64,000 nucleotides of DNA. It comes from Phaeobacter sp. A36a-5a. Its GTDB lineage: Bacteria; Pseudomonadota; Alphaproteobacteria; Rhodobacterales; Rhodobacteraceae. The position numbers and the translations under genes are program-made. This document shows positions 36,329 through 45,256 of the stretch, in pieces. Within the stretch, counting starts at the first letter, position 1. Every line of letters starts with the position of its first letter. The stretch is from NCBI RefSeq assembly GCF_037911135.1, contig NZ_JBBLYU010000002.1:517747-581746 (forward strand), read 5' to 3'. A model generated the notes under the pieces. That model did not search any database. It saw only the letters and a program-made list of their open reading frames with translations, and was not told the DNA's origin.

Positions 36329-39165
36329 TTGCCCACCTTCCATGTGAGGTCTTTGGGGCCGGTGCCCACCGGCGAGGCCTGCGCCGGGATGGCGGGTTGG
36401 CTTTCGCTCAGATCGTCCGGCGCGGCGGCTTTCTCGATCTTCACCTTGAGGTCGAACCATGCGGCCTGACCGGTGATCGGGTCGGAGTTGGCCCAGCGGA
36501 GGCCGTCGCCCTTGGGCGGCAGCAGCTCGTGAATCAGATGGTTCAGCAGGAAGCCCTTGGTCGCTTCTGGGGCGTTTTCCTCCAGTGCCCAGGCGCCCTT
36601 GCGCTTGCCGATGGCGTTCCAGGTCCAGACGGTGTTTTCATTGAGCGCGGCCATCTCCATCACCGGAACGGTGATTTCGCCATGGGGGGAGGTGACCTTG
36701 GCCCAGTCGCCATCGCTGAGATTGTTTTGCCGCATCAGTTTGGTCGGCACATAAAGCGGGTTGCGCCCGTGGATCTGGCGCAGCCAGGCGTTTTGGGTGC
36801 CCCAGGAGTGATACATCGCCATAGGGCGCTGGGTGAGCGCATTGACGGTGTAGCCCTCGTTGCCCTGCTGGTCGGTTTCGTACCAGATCGGCAGCGGGTC
36901 CATGGTCTGGCGAATACGGTCGCGCAGATGCTCGGGCGGTTGGCGTTCGCCGTGACCTTCGGCGGCCAGCTGGAATTTGCGCAGCGGTTCGACATAGAGC
37001 TGGAATAGATAGGGCTGTGGGCTGTCGAACAGGCCGAGCTTCACCGCCCAGTCCTGATAGGCCATGTTCCAGGGTTTGAAATAGCTGGCCTCCGCCGGGA
37101 TATGTTCGACAAAGAAACCGCCGTTTTCGATGTATTTGTTCAGCTGTTCGGGATTCACCTCGCCCCGGCCAACCTTGTCGCCATTTTCACCACGAAACCC
37201 AGCCAGCGGGCCGATGCCTGGCTTGCGTTCATGGTTCACGATATAGTCGGCATAGTCCTGCCATTTGGCGGTGCCGTCTTCATGGGTGAAGCCGGGCAGC
37301 TTCATCTTATTGGCAAGCTGCACCAGCACGGTCTGGAAACCCCGCACATCGCGGTCTGGTTCGACCACAGGCCAGCGGATCGCATCGGCTGCGCCATCGG
37401 CTTCGCAGATGGGACGGTCCAGCAGTGAGATGCAGTCGTGGCGTTCCAGATAGGTGGTGTCGGGCAGGATCAGATCGGCATAGGCCACCATCTCCGAGGA
37501 ATAGGCGTCCGAATAGATGATCCGGGGGATCACATAGTCGCCGTTGTCATCGGTGTCGGTCAGCATCTCCATCACGCCGCGCGTGTTCATCGAGGAGTTC
37601 CACGACATATTCGCCATATACATGAACAGCGTATCGATCTTGTAGGGATCGCCGGCATGGGCGTTGGAGATCACCATATGCATCAGCCCGTGGCTGGACA
37701 TCGGGTTTTCCCAGGTGAAGGCCTTGTCGATGCGGGCCGGACTGCCGTCGGTTTTCAGCGCCAGATGTTCCGGTCCGTGGACAAAGCCCAAATGCGGGCC
37801 ATCCAGCGGTTTGTTCGGGGTGACGCGGCAATGGGGCGCGGGATGCGCCTCTACCGGTTTGGGATAGGGCGGTTTGAAGCGGAAACCGCCGGGGGCCTCG
37901 ACCGTGCCCAGCAGGATCTGCAACACATGCAGGGCACGGCAGGTTTGAAACCCGTTAGCATGGGCGGACACGCCGCGCATGGAGTGCATGGCGACGGGGC
38001 GGCCCTTCATCGTTTTATGGGTTTCGCCACGGAAATCGGTCCATTCCTGATCCAGCTCAAACGCCTCATCAAAGGCGACGCGGGCCAGCTCGGATGCGAT
38101 TGCGCGGATGCGTTTGGCGGGGATGCCGCAGCGGTCGGCCACGGCTTCTGGGGCGTAGTCGTCGCTGAGATAGCGCTGGGCCATTAGCTGGAACACGGAG
38201 ACATGGGTGATGCCATCCAGCTCAAATGAGCCGCCCAGGTCGGGACGTACGCCGCGCATGTCAAAGGGGGCGAGCTTGCCTGTGGTACGGTTGATCACAA
38301 GTGGTGCGCCGTGGTCATCACGCAGGAATAAGCCATAGTCGGGGCTCTTGGGGTCCTGATTCACCAGAACCGGCGCATTGGTGAACTGGCCGAGGTAGTC
38401 TAGGTCGATCTTGCCGGCCTTCATCAGCACATGCACCAGCGCCAGGATAAACAGCCCGTCGGTGCCCGGCGTGATGCCGACCCAATCGTCAGCCACCGCA
38501 TTATAGCCAGAGCGGATCGGGTTTACGCCGATGACCCGCGCGCCACGCGCTTTGATCTTGCCGATGCCCATCTTGATGGGGTTGCTGTCGTGATCCTCGG
38601 CGACGCCGAACAGCAGGAACAGCTTGGTATGGTCCCAGTCGGGCTGGCCGAATTCCCAGAACGCGCCGCCCATGGTGTAGATGCCGGCGGTGGCCATATT
38701 GACCGAGCAGAAACCGCCATGGGCTGCATAGTTGCAGGTGCCGAAGTTCTGCGCCCAAAAGCTGGTGAAGCTCTGGGACTGGTCGCGGCCGGTGAAAAAC
38801 GCCAGCTTTTCGGGGTTATCCTCGCGGATCGGTTCCAGCCAGCCCGCAGCGATGTCCAGCGCCTCGTCCCAGGAGATTTCCTCGAACTTGCCGGAGCCGC
38901 GCGGGCCGACGCGTTTCATTGGCGCACGCAGACGCGAGGGCGCGTTGTGCTGCATGATGCCGGCGGAGCCTTTGGCGCAGAGCACGCCCTTGTTCACCGG
39001 GTGATCGCGGTTGCCTTCGATATAGGCGACTTTCTTCTGGCCGTCCTCGCCGGTTTTCATGTGGACGTTGATGCCGCAGCGGCAGGCGCACATGTAGCAG
39101 GTGGTCTGGCGGATCTCGTCCGACACGGGCGGCGAGGTGTCTAGCTGGGGCTGGGTATGTGCCAT
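36325..39165 (-). CDS. soeA: Molybdopterin oxidoreductase catalytic subunit, probable sulfite dehydrogenase SoeA
   Basis: A protein of 946 residues. The N-terminal 4Fe-4S motif is CYMCACRCGINVH...GVLCAKGSAG (about 23-69); the molybdopterin-binding body follows (WDEALDIAAGWL, FFTGRDQSQSF, GGFCSVNMATAGIYTMGGAFWEFGQPDWDHTKLF, then a C-terminal dinucleotide-binding domain with GRNPLYVPTKLM). No twin-arginine signal precedes the cluster, so the enzyme is cytoplasmic, unlike DMSO or polysulfide reductases. Together with soeBC and the nearby xsc this supports SoeABC, which oxidises sulfite to sulfate and feeds quinone. Confidence 0.78.
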   Translation of the reverse strand: MAHTQPQLDTSPPVSDEIRQTTCYMCACRCGINVHMKTGEDGQKKVAYIEGNRDHPVNKGVLCAKGSAGIMQHNAPSRLRAPMKRVGPRGSGKFEEISWDEALDIAAGWLEPIREDNPEKLAFFTGRDQSQSFTSFWAQNFGTCNYAAHGGFCSVNMATAGIYTMGGAFWEFGQPDWDHTKLFLLFGVAEDHDSNPIKMGIGKIKARGARVIGVNPIRSGYNAVADDWVGITPGTDGLFILALVHVLMKAGKIDLDYLGQFTNAPVLVNQDPKSPDYGLFLRDDHGAPLVINRTTGKLAPFDMRGVRPDLGGSFELDGITHVSVFQLMAQRYLSDDYAPEAVADRCGIPAKRIRAIASELARVAFDEAFELDQEWTDFRGETHKTMKGRPVAMHSMRGVSAHANGFQTCRALHVLQILLGTVEAPGGFRFKPPYPKPVEAHPAPHCRVTPNKPLDGPHLGFVHGPEHLALKTDGSPARIDKAFTWENPMSSHGLMHMVISNAHAGDPYKIDTLFMYMANMSWNSSMNTRGVMEMLTDTDDNGDYVIPRIIYSDAYSSEMVAYADLILPDTTYLERHDCISLLDRPICEADGAADAIRWPVVEPDRDVRGFQTVLVQLANKMKLPGFTHEDGTAKWQDYADYIVNHERKPGIGPLAGFRGENGDKVGRGEVNPEQLNKYIENGGFFVEHIPAEASYFKPWNMAYQDWAVKLGLFDSPQPYLFQLYVEPLRKFQLAAEGHGERQPPEHLRDRIRQTMDPLPIWYETDQQGNEGYTVNALTQRPMAMYHSWGTQNAWLRQIHGRNPLYVPTKLMRQNNLSDGDWAKVTSPHGEITVPVMEMAALNENTVWTWNAIGKRKGAWALEENAPEATKGFLLNHLIHELLPPKGDGLRWANSDPITGQAAWFDLKVKIEKAAAPDDLSESQPAIPAQASPVGTGPKDLTWKVGK

Positions 39166-39241
39166 GGTGTCCCTGTTTGATGATGCGCCGGGCCTGCATG
39201 GGCCGGGCGGCGTTATGTGATATGGCGCGGAGTGTCGCGGA

Positions 39242-40375
39242 TCAGCGCGTATTTATCGGAATATAGGCGCGGGGTTCCGGCCCGTTGTAAAGGGTCAGCG
39301 GGCGGATCAGGATATTGCCGCGCTGCTGTTCGATGCACTGGATGATCCAGCCGGGCATCCGCCCGATGGCAAAGATCGGCACGTAGAGATCCATCGCGAT
39401 ACCATGCAATTGGTAGATCACGCCGGAGTAGAAATCGACATTCACGTTGAGACCATGGCGCGCGTAGGGCTGCATCGTCTCGACCACGGCTTGCAGGATT
39501 TCATACCATTCCGGCGCGCCCATTTCCGCACCCAGCTGGCGCACGCCGTCGCGCATGTGCCGCGCGCGGGGGTCTTCCTTGCGGTAGACGCGGTGGCCAA
39601 ATCCGGTGACGGCCTCCTTGGCGGCGCGTTTGGCCTTCACGTAGGCGGCGGCTTTGTCGGGGGTGCCGATCTCATGCACCATCTTCATCACGTCTTCGGC
39701 AGCGCCGCCATGGGCCGGACCTGCAAGGGTAGAGAGCGCGGTGACAATGCCGCCGTGCAGATTGGTTTCGGTCCCGATGGTGACGCGCGCGGCAAAGCTG
39801 GAGGCATTGGCGCCATGTTCGGCGTGCAGGATGAAATCCACATCCGCCAGCCGGGTGGCCTCGGCTGTGGGTTTTTCACCCTTCAGCATCCACAGCCAGT
39901 TGCCCGCATGGCTGAGATCCATGTCGGGCGCGACCACTTCGCGGTTATTTCGGATCGCGTCATGGGCGGCGATGATGATCGGCACCTGCGAAATCAGCCG
40001 GATGCCGTTTGCAACGAAGGCGTCTTCGCCCACCTGCTGGCTGTCTGGTTCGAGCGCGGCGAGGGCGGAGACGGCAGTGCGCAGCACGTCCATCGGATGG
40101 CCATCCTTGGTGGCGCGGATGATATCGAGCACCGCCGACGGCAGCACCCGCGCGGATTTCAGCGCGGCGTCAAAACCGGCCAGTTCCTCGGCAGTGGGCA
40201 GCTCGCCGTGGATCAGCAGGTAGCAGACTTCCTCGAAGGTGGAGTGGGTGGCGAGATCGTGAATCGAATAGCCGCGATAGCTCAGCTCGCCCTTGGCGCC
40301 ATCAATGTCGGAGACCCCGGAGCGTTCGAAGTAGATCCCCTTCAGGCCCCGGTTGATCTTGACGTCATCGCTCAT
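39242..40375 (-). CDS. Citrate synthase-family protein (short form, citrate/2-methylcitrate type)
   Basis: A protein of 377 residues. The catalytic residues are in LHAEHGANASSFAAR (about 187-201), GPAHGGAAEDVMKMVHEIG (about 223-241) and GFGHRVYRKEDPRA (about 262-275). The length is that of the type II short citrate synthase seen in gram-positives and of 2-methylcitrate synthases. Located 76 bp upstream of soeA on the same strand, it may draw acetyl-CoA from taurine breakdown into the TCA cycle. AAAGGAGCC precedes the ATG; the divergent pta start is only 32 bp away. Confidence 0.85.
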   Translation of the reverse strand: MSDDVKINRGLKGIYFERSGVSDIDGAKGELSYRGYSIHDLATHSTFEEVCYLLIHGELPTAEELAGFDAALKSARVLPSAVLDIIRATKDGHPMDVLRTAVSALAALEPDSQQVGEDAFVANGIRLISQVPIIIAAHDAIRNNREVVAPDMDLSHAGNWLWMLKGEKPTAEATRLADVDFILHAEHGANASSFAARVTIGTETNLHGGIVTALSTLAGPAHGGAAEDVMKMVHEIGTPDKAAAYVKAKRAAKEAVTGFGHRVYRKEDPRARHMRDGVRQLGAEMGAPEWYEILQAVVETMQPYARHGLNVNVDFYSGVIYQLHGIAMDLYVPIFAIGRMPGWIIQCIEQQRGNILIRPLTLYNGPEPRAYIPINTR

Positions 40376-40407
40376 TGCTGGCTCCTTTCCCCGCAAGGGA
40401 GATAAAA

Positions 40408-41259
40408 ATGACTGTACTTGAAAAGGCATATGCGCACGCCCGCAACCGCAAGGCGCGGGTGGTGTTCCCCGAAATGGACGATCCCAGAGTGGCGGCCGCC
40501 GTCGACCAGCTGACCCGCGAGGGGCTGGTGGAGGCGGTGCCTTTGGCGCCGCTGTCTGACGCGCATGTGGAGGTGCTGGTGGCCGCGCGCGGCATGAAAG
40601 AGGGGATTGCCAAGCGGATGCTCGCAAAACCCTTGTACCGTGCGGCCGCGATGGTTTCTGCGGGCGAAGCGGATGCGATGGTGGCGGGTGCGGATGTGCC
40701 CACGCGCCGGGTGATCGAGGCGGCGAGCATCGGCATCGGGCTGGATGCAGGGGTCAGCACCGCCTCGTCGTTTTTCCTGATGATCTTTCCCGATGGGCGC
40801 GAATTGGTGTTTGCCGACTGTGCCGTCAACGTGGCGCCGGATGCCGCGCAACTGGCTGATATTGCACGGGCTTCTGCGCGCTCTGCCGAGGCGCTCTTGG
40901 GGGCTGCGCGGGTTGCGATGCTGTCGTTTTCCACCGGCACCTCAGGCGATGGCGACAGTGTGGCGCTGGTGCGCGCGGCGGCAGAGGCCAGCGGGTTTGC
41001 AGGTCCGGTGCAGACGGATGCGGCGCTCAATCCTGCGATTGCCGAGAAGAAGGGCATCGCCCCGGTTAAGGCCAATGTGCTGATCTTCCCGACGCTGGAT
41101 GCGGGCAACATCGGATACAAACTCTGCCAGGAATTGGGCGGCGCGCAGGCGCTGGGGCCGTTCTTGCAGGGCTTTGCCAAGCCGGTCTGCGATCTGAGCC
41201 GGGGCGCCTCGGTCGAGGATATCGTGGCGGCGACCGTTCTGACGGTGGCGCAGATCTGA
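40408..41259 (+). CDS. pta: Phosphate acetyltransferase (domain-only form)
   Basis: A protein of 283 residues. ARNRKARVVFPEMDDPRV near the N-terminus, ADAMVAGADVPTRRVIEA (about 88-105), SFSTGTSGDGDSVALV and LIFPTLDAGNIGYKLCQELG (about 226-245) are the PTA signature. It converts acetyl phosphate from Xsc to acetyl-CoA. It is shorter than the usual ~330 residues of stand-alone PTAs, chiefly at the N-terminus. AAGGGAG is six bases before the ATG. It converges on ackA. Confidence 0.88.
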   Translation: MTVLEKAYAHARNRKARVVFPEMDDPRVAAAVDQLTREGLVEAVPLAPLSDAHVEVLVAARGMKEGIAKRMLAKPLYRAAAMVSAGEADAMVAGADVPTRRVIEAASIGIGLDAGVSTASSFFLMIFPDGRELVFADCAVNVAPDAAQLADIARASARSAEALLGAARVAMLSFSTGTSGDGDSVALVRAAAEASGFAGPVQTDAALNPAIAEKKGIAPVKANVLIFPTLDAGNIGYKLCQELGGAQALGPFLQGFAKPVCDLSRGASVEDIVAATVLTVAQI

Positions 41260-41296
41260 TCCGGCGCGTGAGATGGCAGGAGGGCGGGGGCGGCGA

Positions 41297-42457
41297 TCAT
41301 GGCGTCCCCATCAGGGTCTGGGCATCCATGGCGATCTGGCGCTCTTCCTCGGCCTCGACCACCCAGATCGCCACCTTGGAGCTGGCCGCATGCAGGCGCG
41401 ATTTGCGGGCGTGGTTGGCATCCACATCCATCCGCGCGCCGATCCATTCCAGACCGCGCAGGATGCGGGCACGCACACCCACCGCGTTTTCGCCGATGCC
41501 GCCGGTGAAGGCGATGGCATCAAGCCCCTCCATTGCGGCAATCAGACTGCCCGCATGACGCAGGCTCCAATAGCAGAAATGTTCGATGGCAAAGGCGCTG
41601 TCAGCACTGGGGTCGAGCATCAGGTTGCGCATGTCGGATTTGCCACCTGACAGGCCGAGCAGGCCGCTTTCATTGTTGAGGATCGCTTTGGTGCGGTCGA
41701 GGCCGTTGTCCTCGACCAGGCGCAGCACCGCATTGGCGTCGATCCCGCCTGACCGTGTGCCCATGGTGAGGCCATCCAGGGGCGAATAGCCCATGGTGGT
41801 GGCAACGGACTGGCCATTGCGGATCGCACAGAGCGACGCGCCATTGCCGAGGTGAAACGCCAGCAGGCGCGAGGGCAGGGCGGCGCCGGAAATCTCCGGC
41901 AGGCGCCGCACCAGCGAGGCGTAGGACAGACCGTGAAACCCGTAGCGGCGGATGCCCTTGGTCTCTTCCACGCGGGGGATCGCATAGCGCGTTGCGACCT
42001 CGGGGTTGGTGGCGTGAAACGAGGTGTCAAAGCTGGCAAACTGCGGCAGATCGGGTGCGGTGGCGGCCATGGTGTCGATCGCGGCAAGGCTATGGGGGTT
42101 ATGCAGCGGGGCAAGCGGCGTGCAGTCGGCGATCTCGGCCCGGATATCGGCGGTGATCCGCACCGGCTTGGTCAGCTTACGCCCGCCATGCACCACCCGG
42201 TGGCCCACGGCGGCCAGATCTGCGGGATCAATGCCATGGTCCGGCAGCGCCGCCAGAATGGCCGCCAGCGCCTCGGCATGGGTGGGGAACTGGCTGTCCC
42301 GGCTGTCGCCCGCGATGCGCAGGCGCGATTGCGGCGTGCCGATCCCCTCGGCCAGACCGGCGAGCCGCTGAGTGAGGTCGGCGTCGAAGATCGCGAATTT
42401 GATCGAAGAGGATCCTGCATTGAGGATCAGGATATCAGCGGCGGATCGGGGGCTCAT
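41297..42457 (-). CDS. ackA: Acetate kinase
   Basis: A protein of 386 residues. The signatures ILILNAGSSSIKFAIFD (about 9-25) and RRYGFHGLSYASLVRR, plus AFHLGNGASLCAIRNGQS (about 200-217), TMGYSPLDGLTMGTRSG and FTGGIGENAVGVR (about 318-330), are complete. It interconverts acetyl phosphate and acetate with ATP. It overlaps the tauE-type gene (ATGA) in an xsc-tauE-ackA run, so acetyl phosphate from Xsc can yield ATP directly. Confidence 0.92.
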   Translation of the reverse strand: MSPRSAADILILNAGSSSIKFAIFDADLTQRLAGLAEGIGTPQSRLRIAGDSRDSQFPTHAEALAAILAALPDHGIDPADLAAVGHRVVHGGRKLTKPVRITADIRAEIADCTPLAPLHNPHSLAAIDTMAATAPDLPQFASFDTSFHATNPEVATRYAIPRVEETKGIRRYGFHGLSYASLVRRLPEISGAALPSRLLAFHLGNGASLCAIRNGQSVATTMGYSPLDGLTMGTRSGGIDANAVLRLVEDNGLDRTKAILNNESGLLGLSGGKSDMRNLMLDPSADSAFAIEHFCYWSLRHAGSLIAAMEGLDAIAFTGGIGENAVGVRARILRGLEWIGARMDVDANHARKSRLHAASSKVAIWVVEAEEERQIAMDAQTLMGTP

Positions 42458-43200
42458 AGCGCAACCTTCGCGATATTGAGGGCGGCCAGAGCCGCCAGCA
42501 GGGTGACGACATAGCGACGAAACAGATGCGGCGCGGCGAGCGCAAAGCCGCGTGAACCAACCCAGACGCCCGCGCCAAGGATCGGAAAGGCAAGGAGAAC
42601 CCCCCAGAGCGTGTCCGGCCCGGTCAGCCCATGGGCGGACATCACCGGCAGGGCCATCAGGTCGATGCCGGTGAGAAACACGATCATCGTGGCGCGAAAC
42701 ACCGCAGGCGGGATCGGCTGCGCGGTCATGAAGGCGGCGGCGGGTAGACCGCCGACACCTGCGCTGTTGGCCATGCCGGAGGCCATGCCCACAGTGACAT
42801 GACCGGTAGTGCCGATGGGCCGCGCGAGGCTCCAGCCGCTGAGCAGGAGCAGGCTGAGCGCAAAGATCAGCACCGAGATCACCAGCCGGGCCTGATCCGG
42901 GCCAAGGCGCGCCATCACGGCCACGGCGGGCAGGGTGGCAACGGCGGCACCTGCCAAGAGGGCCGCCGATCTGCGCCAGTCGATATGGGGGCGGATGCCG
43001 CGCGCCTGAAAGACGGTCATCGCAATCTCGCAGGCAAAGACCACAGGGATCAGCGGCAGCGGGTTGGTGATGAGAGCGGCAAGGATGATGAAGATCGCGG
43101 AAAAGCCAAAGCCGGAGTAACCGCGGATAAAGGCCGCCGCAAACAATGCGGCGGCCAGAAAGGCGCCCGCGCCCATTGAGAGATCAAAAGGCAGGGGCAT
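42454..43200 (-). CDS. TauE/SafE-family permease, probable sulfite exporter
   Basis: A protein of 248 residues with seven to eight hydrophobic helices and the TauE/SafE repeat pattern (FIRGYSGFGFSAIFIILAA; MASGMANSAGVGGLPAAAFM). The position between xsc and ackA suggests it removes the toxic sulfite released by Xsc, as proposed for TauE/TauZ-type proteins. Five bases separate it from the xsc stop. The general superfamily also exports sulfoacetate or other organosulfur anions. Confidence 0.8.
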   Translation of the reverse strand: MPLPFDLSMGAGAFLAAALFAAAFIRGYSGFGFSAIFIILAALITNPLPLIPVVFACEIAMTVFQARGIRPHIDWRRSAALLAGAAVATLPAVAVMARLGPDQARLVISVLIFALSLLLLSGWSLARPIGTTGHVTVGMASGMANSAGVGGLPAAAFMTAQPIPPAVFRATMIVFLTGIDLMALPVMSAHGLTGPDTLWGVLLAFPILGAGVWVGSRGFALAAPHLFRRYVVTLLAALAALNIAKVAL

Positions 43201-43205
43201 TTGCG

Positions 43206-44981
43206 TCAGACCTGCTGTTCGCGCATGTCGGCCTTGTCGATGCCTGCCACGCGGACCGGCTTCTTCATGGCGTCACGGCGGAACGGTTCCCCCAGTTCCT
43301 GGTTGATCATGGCTTCGATCAGGGTGGTCTTGCCGTTTTTCTGGTCCTCGATGGCCTGCGCCAGCGCCGAGGTCAGCTCGTCCATGGTGCGGGCCACAAC
43401 GCCGTTGAGACCACAGGCCTTGGCGATGCCTGCATAAGAGACCTGCTCGTCCAGCTCGGTGCCGACGAAGTTGTCGTCAAACCACAGGGTGGAGTTCCGT
43501 TTCTCCGCGCCCCACTGGTAGTTGCGGAACACGACATGGGTGATGGCGGGCCATTCCTCGCGGCCGATGGCGGTCAGCTCGGTCACGGCGATGCCGAATG
43601 CGCCGTCGCCGGAGAAGCCGACGACAGGGGTGTCCGGGCAGCCGATCTTGGCGCCGATGACAGCGGGCAGACCATAGCCGCAGGGGCCGAACAGGCCGGG
43701 GGCGAGGTATTTGCGGCCTTCGTCAAAGGAGGGGTAGGCGTTGCCGATGGCACAGTTGTTGCCGATGTCGGAGGAGATGATCGCCTCACGGGGGAGGGCC
43801 TGCTGGATGGCGCGCCATGCCATGCGCGGGCTCATCCAGTCGGGTTTGTCGTCGCGGGCGCGCTGGTTCCAGGTGGTGCCCGGATCGTCGTCCTCGTGGG
43901 TCATTTCAGTCAGCTGCTGGGCCCAGCGGGATTTGGTTTCCGCGATGCGGTTCCTGCGCTCGTCGCGGCCCGCGTCACCGGCGGTGTCGCTCAGCTGCGC
44001 CAGAATGCCATTGGCCACTTTGGCGGCATCGCCGATGATGCCGACGGAGACTTTCTTGGTCAGGCCGATGCGGTCGGGATTGATATCGACCTGAATGATC
44101 TTGGCATTGGCCGGCCAGTATTCCATGCCGTACCCCGGCAGGGTGGAGAACGGGTTCAGACGGGTGCCGAGGCAGAGGACGACGTCGGCGTCCTTGATCA
44201 GCTCCATGCCGGCCTTGGACCCGTTGTAGCCCAGCGGACCTGCAAACAGCGGGTGGTTGCCGGGGAAGGCATCGTTGTGCTGGTAGCCCACGCAGACCGG
44301 AGCATCCAGACGCTCGGCCAGTGCTTTCGACGCGGCGATGCCGCCCTTGGACAGGACAACACCGGCACCGTTCAGGATCACCGGGTTCTTGGCTTCGGAG
44401 AGCAGTTTGGCCGCATCGCTGACAGCGGTTTCGCCACCGGAGGGGCGTTCGAATTCGACGATGGCGGGCAGTTCGATGTCGATGACCTGGGTCCACATGT
44501 CGCGCGGGATGTTCAGCTGCGCAGGCGCCGAGGCGCGTTTGGCGTTCATGATCACACGGTTCAGCACTTCGGCCACGCGGGAGGGGTCGCGGACCTCTTC
44601 CTGATAGGCCACGCAGTCGGCGAACATGCGCATTTGTTCCATTTCCTGGAAACCGCCCTGACCGATGGTCTTGTTCGCGGCCTGCGGGGTGACCAGCAGC
44701 AGCGGCGTGTGGTTCCAGTAGGCGGTTTTGACGGCGGTTACGAAGTTGGTGATGCCGGGGCCGTTCTGGGCGATCATCATCGACATCTTGCCGGTGGCGC
44801 GGGTGTAGCCATCGGCCATCATCCCGCCGGAGCCTTCATGGGCGCAGTCCCAGAAAGTGATGCCCGCTTCGGGGAAGATGTCGGAAATCGGCATCATGGC
44901 CGAGCCGATGATGCCAAACGCATGTTGGATGCCGTGCATTTGCAGTGTTTTTACAAATGCTTCCTCGGTGGTCATTTTCAT
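43206..44981 (-). CDS. xsc: Sulfoacetaldehyde acetyltransferase
   Basis: A protein of 591 residues, a thiamine-diphosphate enzyme. The N-terminus (KMTTEEAFVKTLQMHGIQHA), the HAFGIIGSAMMPISDIFPEAG and FWDCAHEGSGGMMADGYTRATG blocks (about 19-62) and the C-terminal TPP site (VVGFSGDGAFGIAVTELTAIGREEW) match Xsc. The reaction is sulfoacetaldehyde plus phosphate to acetyl phosphate and sulfite, in the cytoplasm. It heads the xsc-tauE-ackA operon. GGAG precedes the ATG, and a pair of TauR-box-like repeats lies 83 bp upstream. Confidence 0.93.
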   Translation of the reverse strand: MKMTTEEAFVKTLQMHGIQHAFGIIGSAMMPISDIFPEAGITFWDCAHEGSGGMMADGYTRATGKMSMMIAQNGPGITNFVTAVKTAYWNHTPLLLVTPQAANKTIGQGGFQEMEQMRMFADCVAYQEEVRDPSRVAEVLNRVIMNAKRASAPAQLNIPRDMWTQVIDIELPAIVEFERPSGGETAVSDAAKLLSEAKNPVILNGAGVVLSKGGIAASKALAERLDAPVCVGYQHNDAFPGNHPLFAGPLGYNGSKAGMELIKDADVVLCLGTRLNPFSTLPGYGMEYWPANAKIIQVDINPDRIGLTKKVSVGIIGDAAKVANGILAQLSDTAGDAGRDERRNRIAETKSRWAQQLTEMTHEDDDPGTTWNQRARDDKPDWMSPRMAWRAIQQALPREAIISSDIGNNCAIGNAYPSFDEGRKYLAPGLFGPCGYGLPAVIGAKIGCPDTPVVGFSGDGAFGIAVTELTAIGREEWPAITHVVFRNYQWGAEKRNSTLWFDDNFVGTELDEQVSYAGIAKACGLNGVVARTMDELTSALAQAIEDQKNGKTTLIEAMINQELGEPFRRDAMKKPVRVAGIDKADMREQQV

Positions 44982-45063
44982 CGCGTGTTCTCCTGATGAG
45001 ACGCCAATAGGGCCGGCACAAAGGCCGGGATGACTCTGGTGTATTCCGCCGCGCGAGGGGCGG

Positions 45064-45096
45064 TTAGGGCCAGTTCACGGGCTGGATTAAGACCAG
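45064..45096 (-). promoter_or_regulatory. Pair of TauR-box-like direct repeats upstream of xsc
   Basis: On the minus strand CTGGTCTTAA (45096-45087) and CTGGCCCTAA (45073-45064) start 23 bp apart. Each has one mismatch to the recalled TauR box CTGGACYTAA. Confidence 0.6.
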
Positions 45097-45256
45097 TATT
45101 CCAGGGCGTGCCGAATGCTGCGCTGCGGCGGCAAACGGGGCGCAGGCACGGCACGTCCCGAGCGCGTTCTGATCGCGTCCTGATGGCGCTTCAGGCACGC
45201 TTGGGGCAGGCACCGGGCAGGCTTTGGGGCGGTCCGAGTGGGATTGCCTTGCAGGG

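Noticed and set aside
34582..39165. Reading of the molybdoenzyme operon as DMSO, polysulfide or thiosulfate reductase
   Set aside because: The catalytic subunit has no twin-arginine signal and sits beside taurine genes that release sulfite; SoeABC fits better, although only phylogeny can settle it.
39242..40375. The citrate synthase as the cell's sole TCA enzyme
   Set aside because: Its short type and its position in the taurine region suggest a second, pathway-specific copy, but the main gltA cannot be seen from this window, so neither role is claimed.
43146..44996. A 616-codon open frame on the plus strand opposite xsc
   Set aside because: The translation is low-complexity and matches no family; xsc on the other strand has full family motifs.
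44982..45060. Additional TauR boxes directly at the xsc start
   Set aside because: Only the pair at 45064-45096 matched; nearer CTGG sequences such as the one around 45035 lack the TAA half.
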